Assembly (NCBI GenBank): GCA_027082925.1
Contig: JALWTD010000018.1
Location: forward strand, 124,001 to 188,000
DNA length: 64,000 nt
Reading direction: 5' to 3'
Origin: Flavobacteriaceae bacterium
GTDB taxonomy: Bacteria; Bacteroidota; Bacteroidia; Flavobacteriales; Flavobacteriaceae
Position numbers and translations under genes: made by a program. This document shows, piece by piece, positions 17,579 through 25,883 of the stretch (the stretch's first letter is position 1; each line of letters begins with the position of its first letter). The notes under the pieces were generated by a model. The model saw only the letters and a program-made list of their open reading frames with translations. It did not search any database and was not told where the DNA came from.

Positions 17579-20401
17579 TTAATGTGCCTCTAACCAATTT
17601 TGACCTTCGCCTAGGTCAACAGTTAGTGGTACCGATAGTTTAAAAGCATGTTCCATCTCTTCTTTAATTATTGGTTTAAGTAATTCTAATTCGTTGTTAT
17701 GTATATCAAATACTAGTTCATCGTGTACTTGAAGTAGCATTTTAGACTGGTAATTTTCCTTATCAAATCGTTTTTGAATGTTAATCATTGCTATTTTTAT
17801 AATATCAGCAGCACTACCTTGAATGGGTGCGTTTACAGCATTTCGTTCATCGGCTGCACGTACAATGGCGTTTTGAGAATTGATGTTTTTTAAATATCTG
17901 CGTCTTCCTAAAATAGTTTCAACATACCCGTAGTCTCTAGCAAAATCTATTTGACGGGCTATGTATTGTTTTAATTTAGGAAAGGTTTTGTAATAGTTGT
18001 TTATTAATTCTGAAGCTTCACTTCTAGATTTATTCAATTGTTGTGCAAGTGTAAAAGCTCCTTGTCCGTAAATAATCCCGAAGTTTACGGCTTTTGCCTC
18101 GCTTCGTTGTGCTCGAGTTACTTCATTTAAAGGAATATTAAATACTTTTGAAGCTGTTGCTGCATGAATATCCTCTCCTCTTTGGAAAGAAGCAATCATA
18201 CTTTCATCTTCACTTAAAGCAGCTATAATTCTAAGTTCTATTTGAGAGTAATCTGCTGCTAATAGTGTGTAATTTTCATTTTTGGCTACAAACGCTTTTC
18301 TAATTTGTTTTCCGCGCTCAGTCCTAATAGGAATATTTTGGAGATTTGGATTGTTTGAACTTAATCTACCGGTAGCAGCTACTGCTTGACTAAATGTGGT
18401 GTGTACTCTTCCTGTGTTGGTGTTAATTTCATTTGGGAGTGCATCTACATACGTATTTTTGAGTTTTACCAAACCTCTCCATTCTAAAATATTTTTTACA
18501 ATTTTGTGTTTTGATGCCAGTTTTGATAAAATCTCTTCACCGGTGGCGTATTGTCCGGTTTTGGTTTTTTTAGGTTTTTCTACAAGTTTTAAGTGCTCAA
18601 AAAGAACATCGCCAAGTTGTTTTGGAGAAGCTAAATTGAATTCAATATTTGCTTCAGTATAAATTTTTTGTTCTAATTGTTTTATGTCGTCGGTCAATTT
18701 TTGAGACAAACTGTTTAGAAATGTATCGTCTACTCTTATGCCTTCCAATTCCATTGAAGCTAGTACACGAAGTAATGGTATTTCAATTTTAGTGTAAAGT
18801 TTTGTCAGTTTATTTGCAGCCAATTCTTTTTCAAAAATATGTTTAAGTTGTAAAATAATATCGGCTTCTTCTGTGCGATATTCGGCTTGTTTTTCGAGTT
18901 CAATAGATTGAAATTGAAGTTTATTTCTCCCCTTTCCTACAAGTGACTCTATTTTTATAAGTTGGTAATTAAGGTATGTTTCTGAAAGTATATTTAAATC
19001 ATGACGCATATCAGGGTTAAGTAAATAGTGCGCTAACATAGTGTCAAACAGTGTTCCTTTTACAGAAATGTTATAAGCAGAAAGTATTTTAATAGCTGTT
19101 TTTAGTTGGTGTCCAACTTTTTCGTTAGTGCTGTCTTCAAAAAAAGAAGAGAAAGTATCTAAAATACTTATTGTTTCATCTTTGTTTTCCGGAAGCGGTA
19201 TGTAATACCCTTTACCGGTACTGTACGAAAAAGAAATTCCGACAAGTGTTGCTGTTAAAGGATTTTCTCCAACTGTTTCTAAAGAAAAACAAACAGACTT
19301 TTGTTTGTGTAATTTGTTAGCCAGTAGTTTTCTGGCAGTATTGGTAGTAACAAATTGGTAAAGGTGATTGTTAGTATTGTTTTTATATCCAGATTGATTT
19401 TCTGTAGAGGTATCTTCTGAAAAAGTTGAAAACAAATCTAGTTGCGAAGAGGTATTGGTTGTTGTATTCGGCTTTTGTTCTTCTTTGTACTGGTTTGAAG
19501 TGGTTGTTTCTGAAGGTTTATTAAAAATTTTATCTAAGCTGTCAGCAATTCGCCTAAATTCTAACTCTTTAAAGATTTCGGCTGTTTTTTTAAAATCGGG
19601 TTGACTTAGTTCAAAGTCTTTTTCATTAAAATCAACAGGACAATCTAATAAAATGGTAGCCAATTTTTTTGATAAAAGGCCAAGCTCTTTGTTAGCTTCT
19701 ACTTTTTCTTTTAGTTTTCCTTTTAGTTTATCTGTGTTTTCTAATAGTTTTTCCATGCTGCCAAATTCTTTTAAGAATTTTTTAGCGGTTTTATCTCCAA
19801 CTCCCGGTAAACCAGGAATGTTGTCTACAGCATCTCCCATCATTCCTAAATAGTCTATAACTTGTTCAGGGCGTTCTACTTCAAATTTTTCTTGTACTTC
19901 CGGAATTCCCCACTTTTCAATTCCATTTCCCATTCTTGCAGGTCGATACATAAAAATATTGTCAGAGACCAGTTGAGCAAAATCCTTATCAGGCGTAACC
20001 ATAAATACTTCATAGCCTTCTTTTTCGGCCTTTTTAGCTAAAGTTCCAATCAAATCATCAGCTTCGTAACCTTCTTTTTCTATGATTGGAATGTGCATTG
20101 CTTCTAATATCTTATGAATGTACGGAATGGCAATTTTTATAGCTTCCGGAGTTTCCTGTCTGTTTGCTTTGTATTCAGGAAATGCTTCAGATCTAAGATG
20201 AGAACCGCCTTTGTCAAACGCAACGGCTAAATGGTCTGGTTTCTCACGCTTTATAACGTCTAGTAGCGAGTTTGTAAATCCTAATATAGCAGAAGTATCC
20301 ATTCCTTTAGAGTTAATTCTAGGATTTTTAATAAGTGCGTAATACCCTCTAAAAATGAGTGCAAAAGCATCTAAAAGAAAGAGTCGTTTTTTCGGTGTCA
20401 T
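17579..20401 (-). CDS. polA: DNA polymerase I, 940 aa, with degenerate proofreading site
   Basis: Fills gaps in replication and repair. The 5'-3' exonuclease domain (1-290) is intact (LLDAFALIFRGYYAL, YKANRQETPE, EGYEADDLIGTLA, GDAVDNIPGLPGVGDKTA). The polymerase domain (~540-940) has motif A LLAADYSQIELR (Asp717), motif B around KAVNFGIIYGQGAF and motif C QVHDELVFD. The middle 3'-5' exonuclease domain (~345-530) keeps its fold, but three of four catalytic acids are changed relative to E. coli: Asp355 is Ser373 (FSLET), Asp424 is Ala436 (QLKTA) and Asp501 is Glu512 (TEEAD). Only Glu357 (Glu375) remains. It is therefore probably non-proofreading. Confidence 0.96.
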   Translation of the reverse strand: MTPKKRLFLLDAFALIFRGYYALIKNPRINSKGMDTSAILGFTNSLLDVIKREKPDHLAVAFDKGGSHLRSEAFPEYKANRQETPEAIKIAIPYIHKILEAMHIPIIEKEGYEADDLIGTLAKKAEKEGYEVFMVTPDKDFAQLVSDNIFMYRPARMGNGIEKWGIPEVQEKFEVERPEQVIDYLGMMGDAVDNIPGLPGVGDKTAKKFLKEFGSMEKLLENTDKLKGKLKEKVEANKELGLLSKKLATILLDCPVDFNEKDFELSQPDFKKTAEIFKELEFRRIADSLDKIFNKPSETTTSNQYKEEQKPNTTTNTSSQLDLFSTFSEDTSTENQSGYKNNTNNHLYQFVTTNTARKLLANKLHKQKSVCFSLETVGENPLTATLVGISFSYSTGKGYYIPLPENKDETISILDTFSSFFEDSTNEKVGHQLKTAIKILSAYNISVKGTLFDTMLAHYLLNPDMRHDLNILSETYLNYQLIKIESLVGKGRNKLQFQSIELEKQAEYRTEEADIILQLKHIFEKELAANKLTKLYTKIEIPLLRVLASMELEGIRVDDTFLNSLSQKLTDDIKQLEQKIYTEANIEFNLASPKQLGDVLFEHLKLVEKPKKTKTGQYATGEEILSKLASKHKIVKNILEWRGLVKLKNTYVDALPNEINTNTGRVHTTFSQAVAATGRLSSNNPNLQNIPIRTERGKQIRKAFVAKNENYTLLAADYSQIELRIIAALSEDESMIASFQRGEDIHAATASKVFNIPLNEVTRAQRSEAKAVNFGIIYGQGAFTLAQQLNKSRSEASELINNYYKTFPKLKQYIARQIDFARDYGYVETILGRRRYLKNINSQNAIVRAADERNAVNAPIQGSAADIIKIAMINIQKRFDKENYQSKMLLQVHDELVFDIHNNELELLKPIIKEEMEHAFKLSVPLTVDLGEGQNWLEAH

Positions 20402-20511
20402 ATTTTTGTAAAATGTTCTATATTAGGCGTTAAAGTGTTGTTTTTTGCCAAAAAAAAGGTTGTTTTTCTTTGAGAATACGTGAAAAATACATACATTTAC
20501 GTACCTTTGAC

Positions 20512-20519
20512 CCCTAAAC
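20512..20519 (+). promoter_or_regulatory. Promoter -7 element for the surface-protein operon
   Basis: TACCTTTG lies 11 bp before the ATG at 20531, in the 129-bp divergent space shared with polA. The transcript leader would be only about 8 nt. No -33 TTG is visible. Confidence 0.5.
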
Positions 20520-20530
20520 TTTAGTGTGTT

Positions 20531-22534
20531 ATGAAATTAAAAAACCTCATTTTAGCCTACACTTACCTATTATTTATACCTATTGGGTTTGCTCAAATAG
20601 TTAATAGCGGAACATTAAAAATTAATGCTTCCACTACGGTTTATTTTGGCGATGAATATACAAATAAAACCGGAGCGACGCACAATAATGATGGTGATTT
20701 ATACCTGAATAGTAATTTTATTAATAACGGCACTACTGTTGCTACGGCAGGGACAACCTATTTTGTGAGTGCAACAAATGCGATTCAAACAATTTCAGGA
20801 TCAACAAACAATATAAACTTTTACAATTTACAACTGAATTTATCGGCCGTTGGAAAAAAAGGCGTTTCAGTTGTAGATAATTTTGGTTTGTTTGTTAAAA
20901 ATTCTGTTAGCTTATTAAGTGGAGATTTGCGACTCGTTGGAGAGGCTCAGTTAATACAAACACACACAGGAATAACAGCAAATACAAACTCTGATCCGGG
21001 AAAATTACTGAGAGATCAACAAGGAATAGCATCTACATATGGTTATAATTTTTGGTCATCTCCGGTAAATAATGGAGGTACTTTTTCTTTTACAGGAAAT
21101 TTGTTTGACGGAACAGATTCAAGTATTAATTCGTTTGCTCCACAACAAATAGCATTTAGTACAGGATCTCCATATAACGGAACTCCATCTGTGTTAGATG
21201 GTAGCTCAAATGTTGTTACTCCTCTAAAAATATCGACAGACTGGTTGTATAAGTACTCAAGAGGAGCAGCAAGTGGTTATGCTAGTTGGGTTGCTTTAAC
21301 TTCAATAAGCACACTTTCTCCGGGAGAAGGCTATACTATGAAAGGTTCAGGAACAGTAAGCTCATCTCAAAATTATGTATTTAAAGGAGTTCCAAATGAT
21401 GGAACATATACGTTTTCAATTACCTCAGGAGAATCTTCGTTGCTAGGGAATCCTTACCCTTCGGCACTGGATTGCACTAAATTTATAAACGATAATCTTA
21501 GCGTGGTAACCACACTGTATTTTTGGGTAGACGGCGGTTCAACATCTCATTATTTATCAGATTACCTAGGAGGATATGCAACACGAAACCTAACAGGAGG
21601 AACACCTCCTTCCTTAGCATCGTCTTTAATTGGAGGATTAGGAACGTCAAGTAGTGTAACAGGTCCTTCACAGTATATGGCAGTGGGTCAAGGGTTTTTT
21701 GTAGAGGCTGTAGGTACAGGAACAATAACATTTGACAATTCACAACGAGTTTTTCAAACTGAAGGTAGTGGAGCGTCAACGTATTATAAAACATCTTCAG
21801 GAAATGAAGATAATACAAAATCAAAAGGCGATACAGCAAGAAATAGAGGAAATAGTTTTATAAGAATAGGTTACGAAGATCCGGAAGGTTTTCATAGGCA
21901 ATTACTTTTAGGATTTTTACCTGAATCTCCGGCCGATATTAATTACAATCCGGGTTACGACGCGTTAATGTCTGATGAAAGAGAAGACGAACTATTTTAC
22001 ATTATAGAAAATGATTTTACTAAAAAATATGTAATACAAGGAGTAGGCGCTTTTGATATTAACGATGAATTTCCTTTGGGCTTAAAAATTTCTCAAGAAG
22101 GTCAACATACCATTATGTTAGATACTATTGAAAATATTGACGGAGTGGTTGTATTTTTGAAAGATAAAGAGCTTCGAAGAGTGTATGATTTAAGCACGTC
22201 AAATTTTAAGTTTGACTTTCCCGCAGGAGAATATTTAAACCGATTTAGTTTAGTTTTTAAATCATTACAATCATTAGGAGAAGAAGATTTTGTTTTGAAT
22301 AACGAAATAAACGTTTACTACAATAAAAATAAAGGTATTGTAATAAATAACCAAGGAGGTTTACAACTCGATAATGTATTTGTATTTAATACTTTAGGTC
22401 AAAAAATAACACAAGTCAAAAACAATTTATTAAACCAAAGCGAAATAATAATCCCTTTTAACCAAAAACAAGGGATGTACTTAGTAGTCGTATCTTCAGA
22501 AAAAGGAACGGAAACGTACAAAATTATTAATTAA
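20531..22534 (+). CDS. Secreted protein with T9SS sorting domain, 667 aa
   Basis: A large exported protein: a signal peptide (MKLKNLILAYTYLLFIPIGFAQ), then a Ser/Thr/Gly/Asn-rich beta-structured region without catalytic motifs. The C-terminal ~70-residue module (DNVFVFNTLGQKITQVKNN, then QGMYLVVVSSEKG and TETYKIIN) is the type A type IX secretion sorting signal. The protein is thus carried across the outer membrane and probably attached to the cell surface. The body contains GYNFWSSPVN and LGNPYPSALD, elements common in flavobacterial surface adhesins of unknown function. It is the first of three consecutive secreted-protein genes; the next begins 10 bp downstream. Confidence 0.85.
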   Translation: MKLKNLILAYTYLLFIPIGFAQIVNSGTLKINASTTVYFGDEYTNKTGATHNNDGDLYLNSNFINNGTTVATAGTTYFVSATNAIQTISGSTNNINFYNLQLNLSAVGKKGVSVVDNFGLFVKNSVSLLSGDLRLVGEAQLIQTHTGITANTNSDPGKLLRDQQGIASTYGYNFWSSPVNNGGTFSFTGNLFDGTDSSINSFAPQQIAFSTGSPYNGTPSVLDGSSNVVTPLKISTDWLYKYSRGAASGYASWVALTSISTLSPGEGYTMKGSGTVSSSQNYVFKGVPNDGTYTFSITSGESSLLGNPYPSALDCTKFINDNLSVVTTLYFWVDGGSTSHYLSDYLGGYATRNLTGGTPPSLASSLIGGLGTSSSVTGPSQYMAVGQGFFVEAVGTGTITFDNSQRVFQTEGSGASTYYKTSSGNEDNTKSKGDTARNRGNSFIRIGYEDPEGFHRQLLLGFLPESPADINYNPGYDALMSDEREDELFYIIENDFTKKYVIQGVGAFDINDEFPLGLKISQEGQHTIMLDTIENIDGVVVFLKDKELRRVYDLSTSNFKFDFPAGEYLNRFSLVFKSLQSLGEEDFVLNNEINVYYNKNKGIVINNQGGLQLDNVFVFNTLGQKITQVKNNLLNQSEIIIPFNQKQGMYLVVVSSEKGTETYKIIN

Positions 22535-22544
22535 AAAAGATGTT

Positions 22545-23966
22545 ATGAAATTACTAAAATATCTATTATTGCTTGTTTTTTTCAATGCTTCGGCACAGGT
22601 AGGAATAGGTACAACAAGTCCCAATGCATCTTCAATGTTAGATATTCAATCTACTACCAAAGGATTTTTGGCACCAAGAATGACTACCACACAAAAAAAT
22701 GCTATAAGCTCACCAACTACAGGGTTGATGGTTTATGATACGGATTTGGGTAAATTCTGCTACTATACAGGAAGCACTTGGGTTACTATGGAGGTTGATA
22801 CGAATAGCAGAAATAACTACGTTTTAGTAAAATCATTATCAGATTTACCAACGCCTGTTGGCGGAGTGATTACACTGGCTTCAGGAACGCTATATGAAGT
22901 TAATGGAACCATTAATTTAGGAACAAATAGTATTAATTTAAACGGCTGTGTGCTTGTAGGTGCTGATCCTAATAGTGATATTTTAAGTTACTCTGGATCT
23001 ACTGGTTTATTTTCAGGATCGGGAGGAGGACAAGTGGAGTTTTTAAATATTCAAGGTGGTGCATCTTCAAAACTTTTTAATATGAGTGATGCTACCGGGA
23101 CAAAAAACTTCATTATAAGAGACTGTTATATCTCAGGTTTTGCAAACATTGGTACAATTTCCGGATATAATTTTGTTTTTATAAATTCTTTAAATTTTGA
23201 AAATAATACCACAGGACTAACTTTTTCAGGCAACAGTCAATTATATTTAAACAACCAAATTTGGAATGCATCTAATACAGGAACAGCATTTACGTTTACA
23301 GGAACTTCAGATGTCATTTCAATAGTGGGAGGTAAAATCGTTGCAGATTCCGGAGAATCTGGTATAGATGTTAGTGGTGACCCTACGGTATCTAGTGGTG
23401 TGTTGCAAAGTGTTTCTTTTTCAGGAAACGGTACTTATGTGGTAGGCTATACTACAGGTACGTATAGCGGCTATTCTTTTACAAGTGATTGGCACGTAAT
23501 ATCTTCAGGAATTCTTCAAGAAACAGACGGAAATGCTGTTGGAGATATCAATTTATCAGCAAATGTAGGTTCAGGGTATAGAACCACTTTTTCAGGTACA
23601 GGTATAGGAAGTAGAACTAAGCTGGTTGGAGTTTCAACATCTAATAATTTATTTAGGTTTACAAAATCTGGAGATAATAGAATTGTATACGATGGAAAAC
23701 GTACAAGAAACTTTAGTATATCAGCAGCATTATCTTTTCAAGGAGATAACAGTAGTAATATTTTTATTTTTTACATCGCTAAAAACGGAGTTGTAGTTGA
23801 AGATACAAAGGTGTATAGAGAAGTAGGTGCCAATTATGATGTAGGTGCACTTGCTATAGTTGGTTCTATGACGTTGTCTCAAGGTGACTATATTGAAGTT
23901 TGGGCAGAACGGTTTAGCGGTAGTGGTGATTTACTTTTGGTATCTTTAAACTTAGTAATTGATTAA
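22545..23966 (+). CDS. Secreted surface protein with GIGTT-type N-terminal module, 473 aa
   Basis: A signal peptide (MKLLKYLLLLVFFNASAQ) is followed by the GIGTTSPNASSMLDIQSTTK module (about 20-83) seen at the start of many Bacteroidetes surface proteins. That module runs through LAPRMTTTQKNAI and GLMVYDTD. Residues ~95-310 are rich in short Gly/Ser/Asn turns and look like a right-handed beta-helix. The last ~140 residues (SGYRTTFSGTGIGSRTKLVG onward to LVSLNLVID) look like a compact jelly-roll head, as in fibre-like binding proteins. No T9SS tail is visible. It is co-directional with the T9SS protein (10 bp) and shares its N-terminal module with the next gene. A receptor-binding or adhesin role is inferred. 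Confidence 0.75.
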   Translation: MKLLKYLLLLVFFNASAQVGIGTTSPNASSMLDIQSTTKGFLAPRMTTTQKNAISSPTTGLMVYDTDLGKFCYYTGSTWVTMEVDTNSRNNYVLVKSLSDLPTPVGGVITLASGTLYEVNGTINLGTNSINLNGCVLVGADPNSDILSYSGSTGLFSGSGGGQVEFLNIQGGASSKLFNMSDATGTKNFIIRDCYISGFANIGTISGYNFVFINSLNFENNTTGLTFSGNSQLYLNNQIWNASNTGTAFTFTGTSDVISIVGGKIVADSGESGIDVSGDPTVSSGVLQSVSFSGNGTYVVGYTTGTYSGYSFTSDWHVISSGILQETDGNAVGDINLSANVGSGYRTTFSGTGIGSRTKLVGVSTSNNLFRFTKSGDNRIVYDGKRTRNFSISAALSFQGDNSSNIFIFYIAKNGVVVEDTKVYREVGANYDVGALAIVGSMTLSQGDYIEVWAERFSGSGDLLLVSLNLVID

Positions 23967-24035
23967 AAAAACAATGATGAAATAACTATTATATAATTCC
24001 AACAACAATTGTTAACCCCTAAAAAAAACAATATT

Positions 24036-24845
24036 ATGGAAATAAGAAAAATAAATTGCAAGTATATAAGAGTAGCTTTTCTACTTTTATTTTTAGTAAG
24101 TACAAGCTTATTTGCTCAAGTAGGAATAGGAACAACAACCCCAGATGCCTCTTCAATGCTAGACATAACATCAACTTCTAAAGGTGTATTAATACCCAGA
24201 ATGACAACTGCACAACGGAGTGCTATTAGTAGTCCGGTTACCGGTTTATTGGTGTTTGATACCACTACAAATAGCTTTTGGTTTTATACCACCTCGTGGA
24301 TAGAAGTATCTTATAATCAAGCTTCTAAGCATGACGATTTAAGAGTGCCAATCACATCAACAGAGAAAGATGGTGTGGATCAACCGGGAATGAAAAAATT
24401 TATAGATAACGGCTCAGGAAGCACAGGTGTGTATTCGTACTATTTTGACCCAGATAAAACAGAAGAATTGTTTTTTGTAGTGCAAATGCCTCACTCTTGG
24501 AAAGAAGGAACAGATATTTCCCCACACGTACATTGGTCGGCAGAAACCGATGTGGGAAGTGATAAAGTTACTTGGGGGCTCGAGTATACGTGGTCAAACA
24601 TTGGAAGTACTTTTAGCAATACCACCATAATTACAAATAGTGATCCTGACCCAACGGTAGGAACAGTAACAGCATATGAACATGCAATGACAGATATTGG
24701 AACAATTGTGGGGACAGGACAAACAGTTTCTAGTTTATTGATTTGTAGAGTTTTTAGAGATGGATCAAATTCGGCCGATACGTACCCTAATGATGCTGTG
24801 CTTTTTGAGATAGATTTTCACTATGAAATAGACCCGCAATGGTAA
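24036..24845 (+). CDS. Secreted protein: GIGTT module fused to a phage-structural-like domain, 269 aa
   Basis: I choose the ATG at 24036 over an in-frame TTG at 24009. The signal peptide (about 1-28) ends at LFAQ. It is followed by the same ~65-residue module as the preceding gene (VGIGTTTPDASSMLDITSTS, PRMTTAQRSAISSPVTGLLVFD). The C-terminal ~165 residues carry MPHSWKEGTDISPHVHWSAE, WGLEYTWSNIG, CRVFRDGSNSADTYPNDA and LFEIDFHYEID. From memory, this arrangement resembles hypothetical structural proteins of marine tailed phages. No other phage gene is nearby, so it appears to be a domain used in a host surface protein. Function is unknown. Confidence 0.75.
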   Translation: MEIRKINCKYIRVAFLLLFLVSTSLFAQVGIGTTTPDASSMLDITSTSKGVLIPRMTTAQRSAISSPVTGLLVFDTTTNSFWFYTTSWIEVSYNQASKHDDLRVPITSTEKDGVDQPGMKKFIDNGSGSTGVYSYYFDPDKTEELFFVVQMPHSWKEGTDISPHVHWSAETDVGSDKVTWGLEYTWSNIGSTFSNTTIITNSDPDPTVGTVTAYEHAMTDIGTIVGTGQTVSSLLICRVFRDGSNSADTYPNDAVLFEIDFHYEIDPQW

Positions 24846-24873
24846 CAGGTAGGGTTTTTTGAATTTAAAATGT

Positions 24874-24881
24874 TACATTTG
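24874..24881 (+). promoter_or_regulatory. Promoter -7 element of the thioredoxin-fold gene
   Basis: TACATTTG, 43 bp before the ATG at 24925, in the 79-bp gap after the surface-protein operon. Confidence 0.45.
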
Positions 24882-24924
24882 TATATATATTTTTGAAGTT
24901 TTGTTCAAAAAAACATAAAAAATT

Positions 24925-25224
24925 ATGACAAAATTTGGGGAATTAATAAGCTCTACGAGACCTGTTTTAATTGATTTTTACGCGGATTGGGAGAATGCTT
25001 CTGAAGATAATTTTCACAACATCTTAAGAGATGTGGCCGCTGCGTTAGGCGATAAGGCTAAGGTGATAAAAATTGATATTGATAAGAATGAGACTTTAGC
25101 AAATGCACTTAGAATTAAGGGAAATCCTACGTTTATTATTTATAAAGACGGGGAAATGAAGTGGCGTCAAACCGGAAATCAAGATGCCAATACTTTAATT
25201 AGTTTAGTGCAACAATATCTCTAG
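24925..25224 (+). CDS. Thioredoxin-fold protein lacking the CxxC active site, 99 aa
   Basis: The length and pattern are those of a thioredoxin: VLIDFYADW (strand beta-3), KVIKIDIDKNETLANALRIKG, and the cis-proline loop NPTFIIYKDGEMKWRQ. However, the WCGPC site is replaced by WENAS and the whole protein contains no cysteine, so it cannot do dithiol exchange. A chaperone-like or protein-binding role is possible but unproven. It converges on the deacetylase gene, and the two stop codons share the tetranucleotide CTAG (25221-25224). A TAnnTTTG box lies upstream, so it is probably monocistronic. Confidence 0.85.
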   Translation: MTKFGELISSTRPVLIDFYADWENASEDNFHNILRDVAAALGDKAKVIKIDIDKNETLANALRIKGNPTFIIYKDGEMKWRQTGNQDANTLISLVQQYL

Positions 25225-25868
25225 TTTATAGAAGTTATTTTCTGAAATTTAAATCCTTTTTCAGAAAAGAATGCTAGGACTTTAGGAAGCACATATTCTA
25301 AATTTCTAAATGCCTTTTTGCTGTCATGAAAAACAATAATACTTCCTTTTTGCGTATTGTCAAGTACATGTTGTAGGCACTTTTCTTTATTAATGCTTGT
25401 ATCAAAATCAGCGCTTAATACATCCCACATTACAATACGGTATCCTTTTTTTCTTATTTTCTTAGCAGTGCTTAGCTTAAGTTTTCCGTAAGGAGGCCTA
25501 AATAATTTATTGAATTGTTGTGTGTATTTTGTAAGTGTATTATTGGTAAGTTGAATATTGTTTAAATACTCGGCATTGTTTGTGTTCCAATTGTTGAGGT
25601 GATTGTGCGTATGATTTCCAACGGTATGCCCTTTTGAAATTATTTTTTTAAAAACTTCAGGATGATTTTCTATGTTTTTCCCAATGCAAAAAAAAGTGGC
25701 CAAAGCATTGTGTTTTGAAAGTAAATTTAAAACCCATTCAGTAACTTCTGGAGTTGGTCCGTCATCAAAAGTGAGGTAGATGTTTTTTTCTTTTTTAGAA
25801 AAACTCCAAATCCAATTTTTAAAAATAACTTTAATTAGATTCGGAGTTTTTATAAAATAGAACTTCAT
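25221..25868 (-). CDS. Polysaccharide deacetylase (NodB domain), 215 aa
   Basis: A carbohydrate esterase family 4 enzyme that removes N- or O-acetyl groups from polysaccharide or peptidoglycan. The NodB motifs are complete: YLTFDDGPTPEVT (catalytic base and metal Asp), GNHTHNH (metal His pair), FRPPYGKL, WDVLSADFD and IVFHDSKKA. A short N-terminal hydrophobic stretch before the domain has no clear cleavage site. It lies 15 bp downstream of the DUF2723 gene in the same direction and is probably in one operon with it. Substrate is unknown. Confidence 0.88.
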   Translation of the reverse strand: MKFYFIKTPNLIKVIFKNWIWSFSKKEKNIYLTFDDGPTPEVTEWVLNLLSKHNALATFFCIGKNIENHPEVFKKIISKGHTVGNHTHNHLNNWNTNNAEYLNNIQLTNNTLTKYTQQFNKLFRPPYGKLKLSTAKKIRKKGYRIVMWDVLSADFDTSINKEKCLQHVLDNTQKGSIIVFHDSKKAFRNLEYVLPKVLAFFSEKGFKFQKITSIN

Positions 25869-25883
25869 TTAAAATACAACGGA

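Noticed and set aside
24009-24035. TTG start for the third surface protein
   Set aside because: It would add nine polar residues before the signal peptide; the ATG at 24036 gives a normal export signal.
20531-24845. Prophage remnant, because of the phage-like domain
   Set aside because: No integrase, capsid, portal or tail genes; all three proteins have secretory signals and flavobacterial modules.
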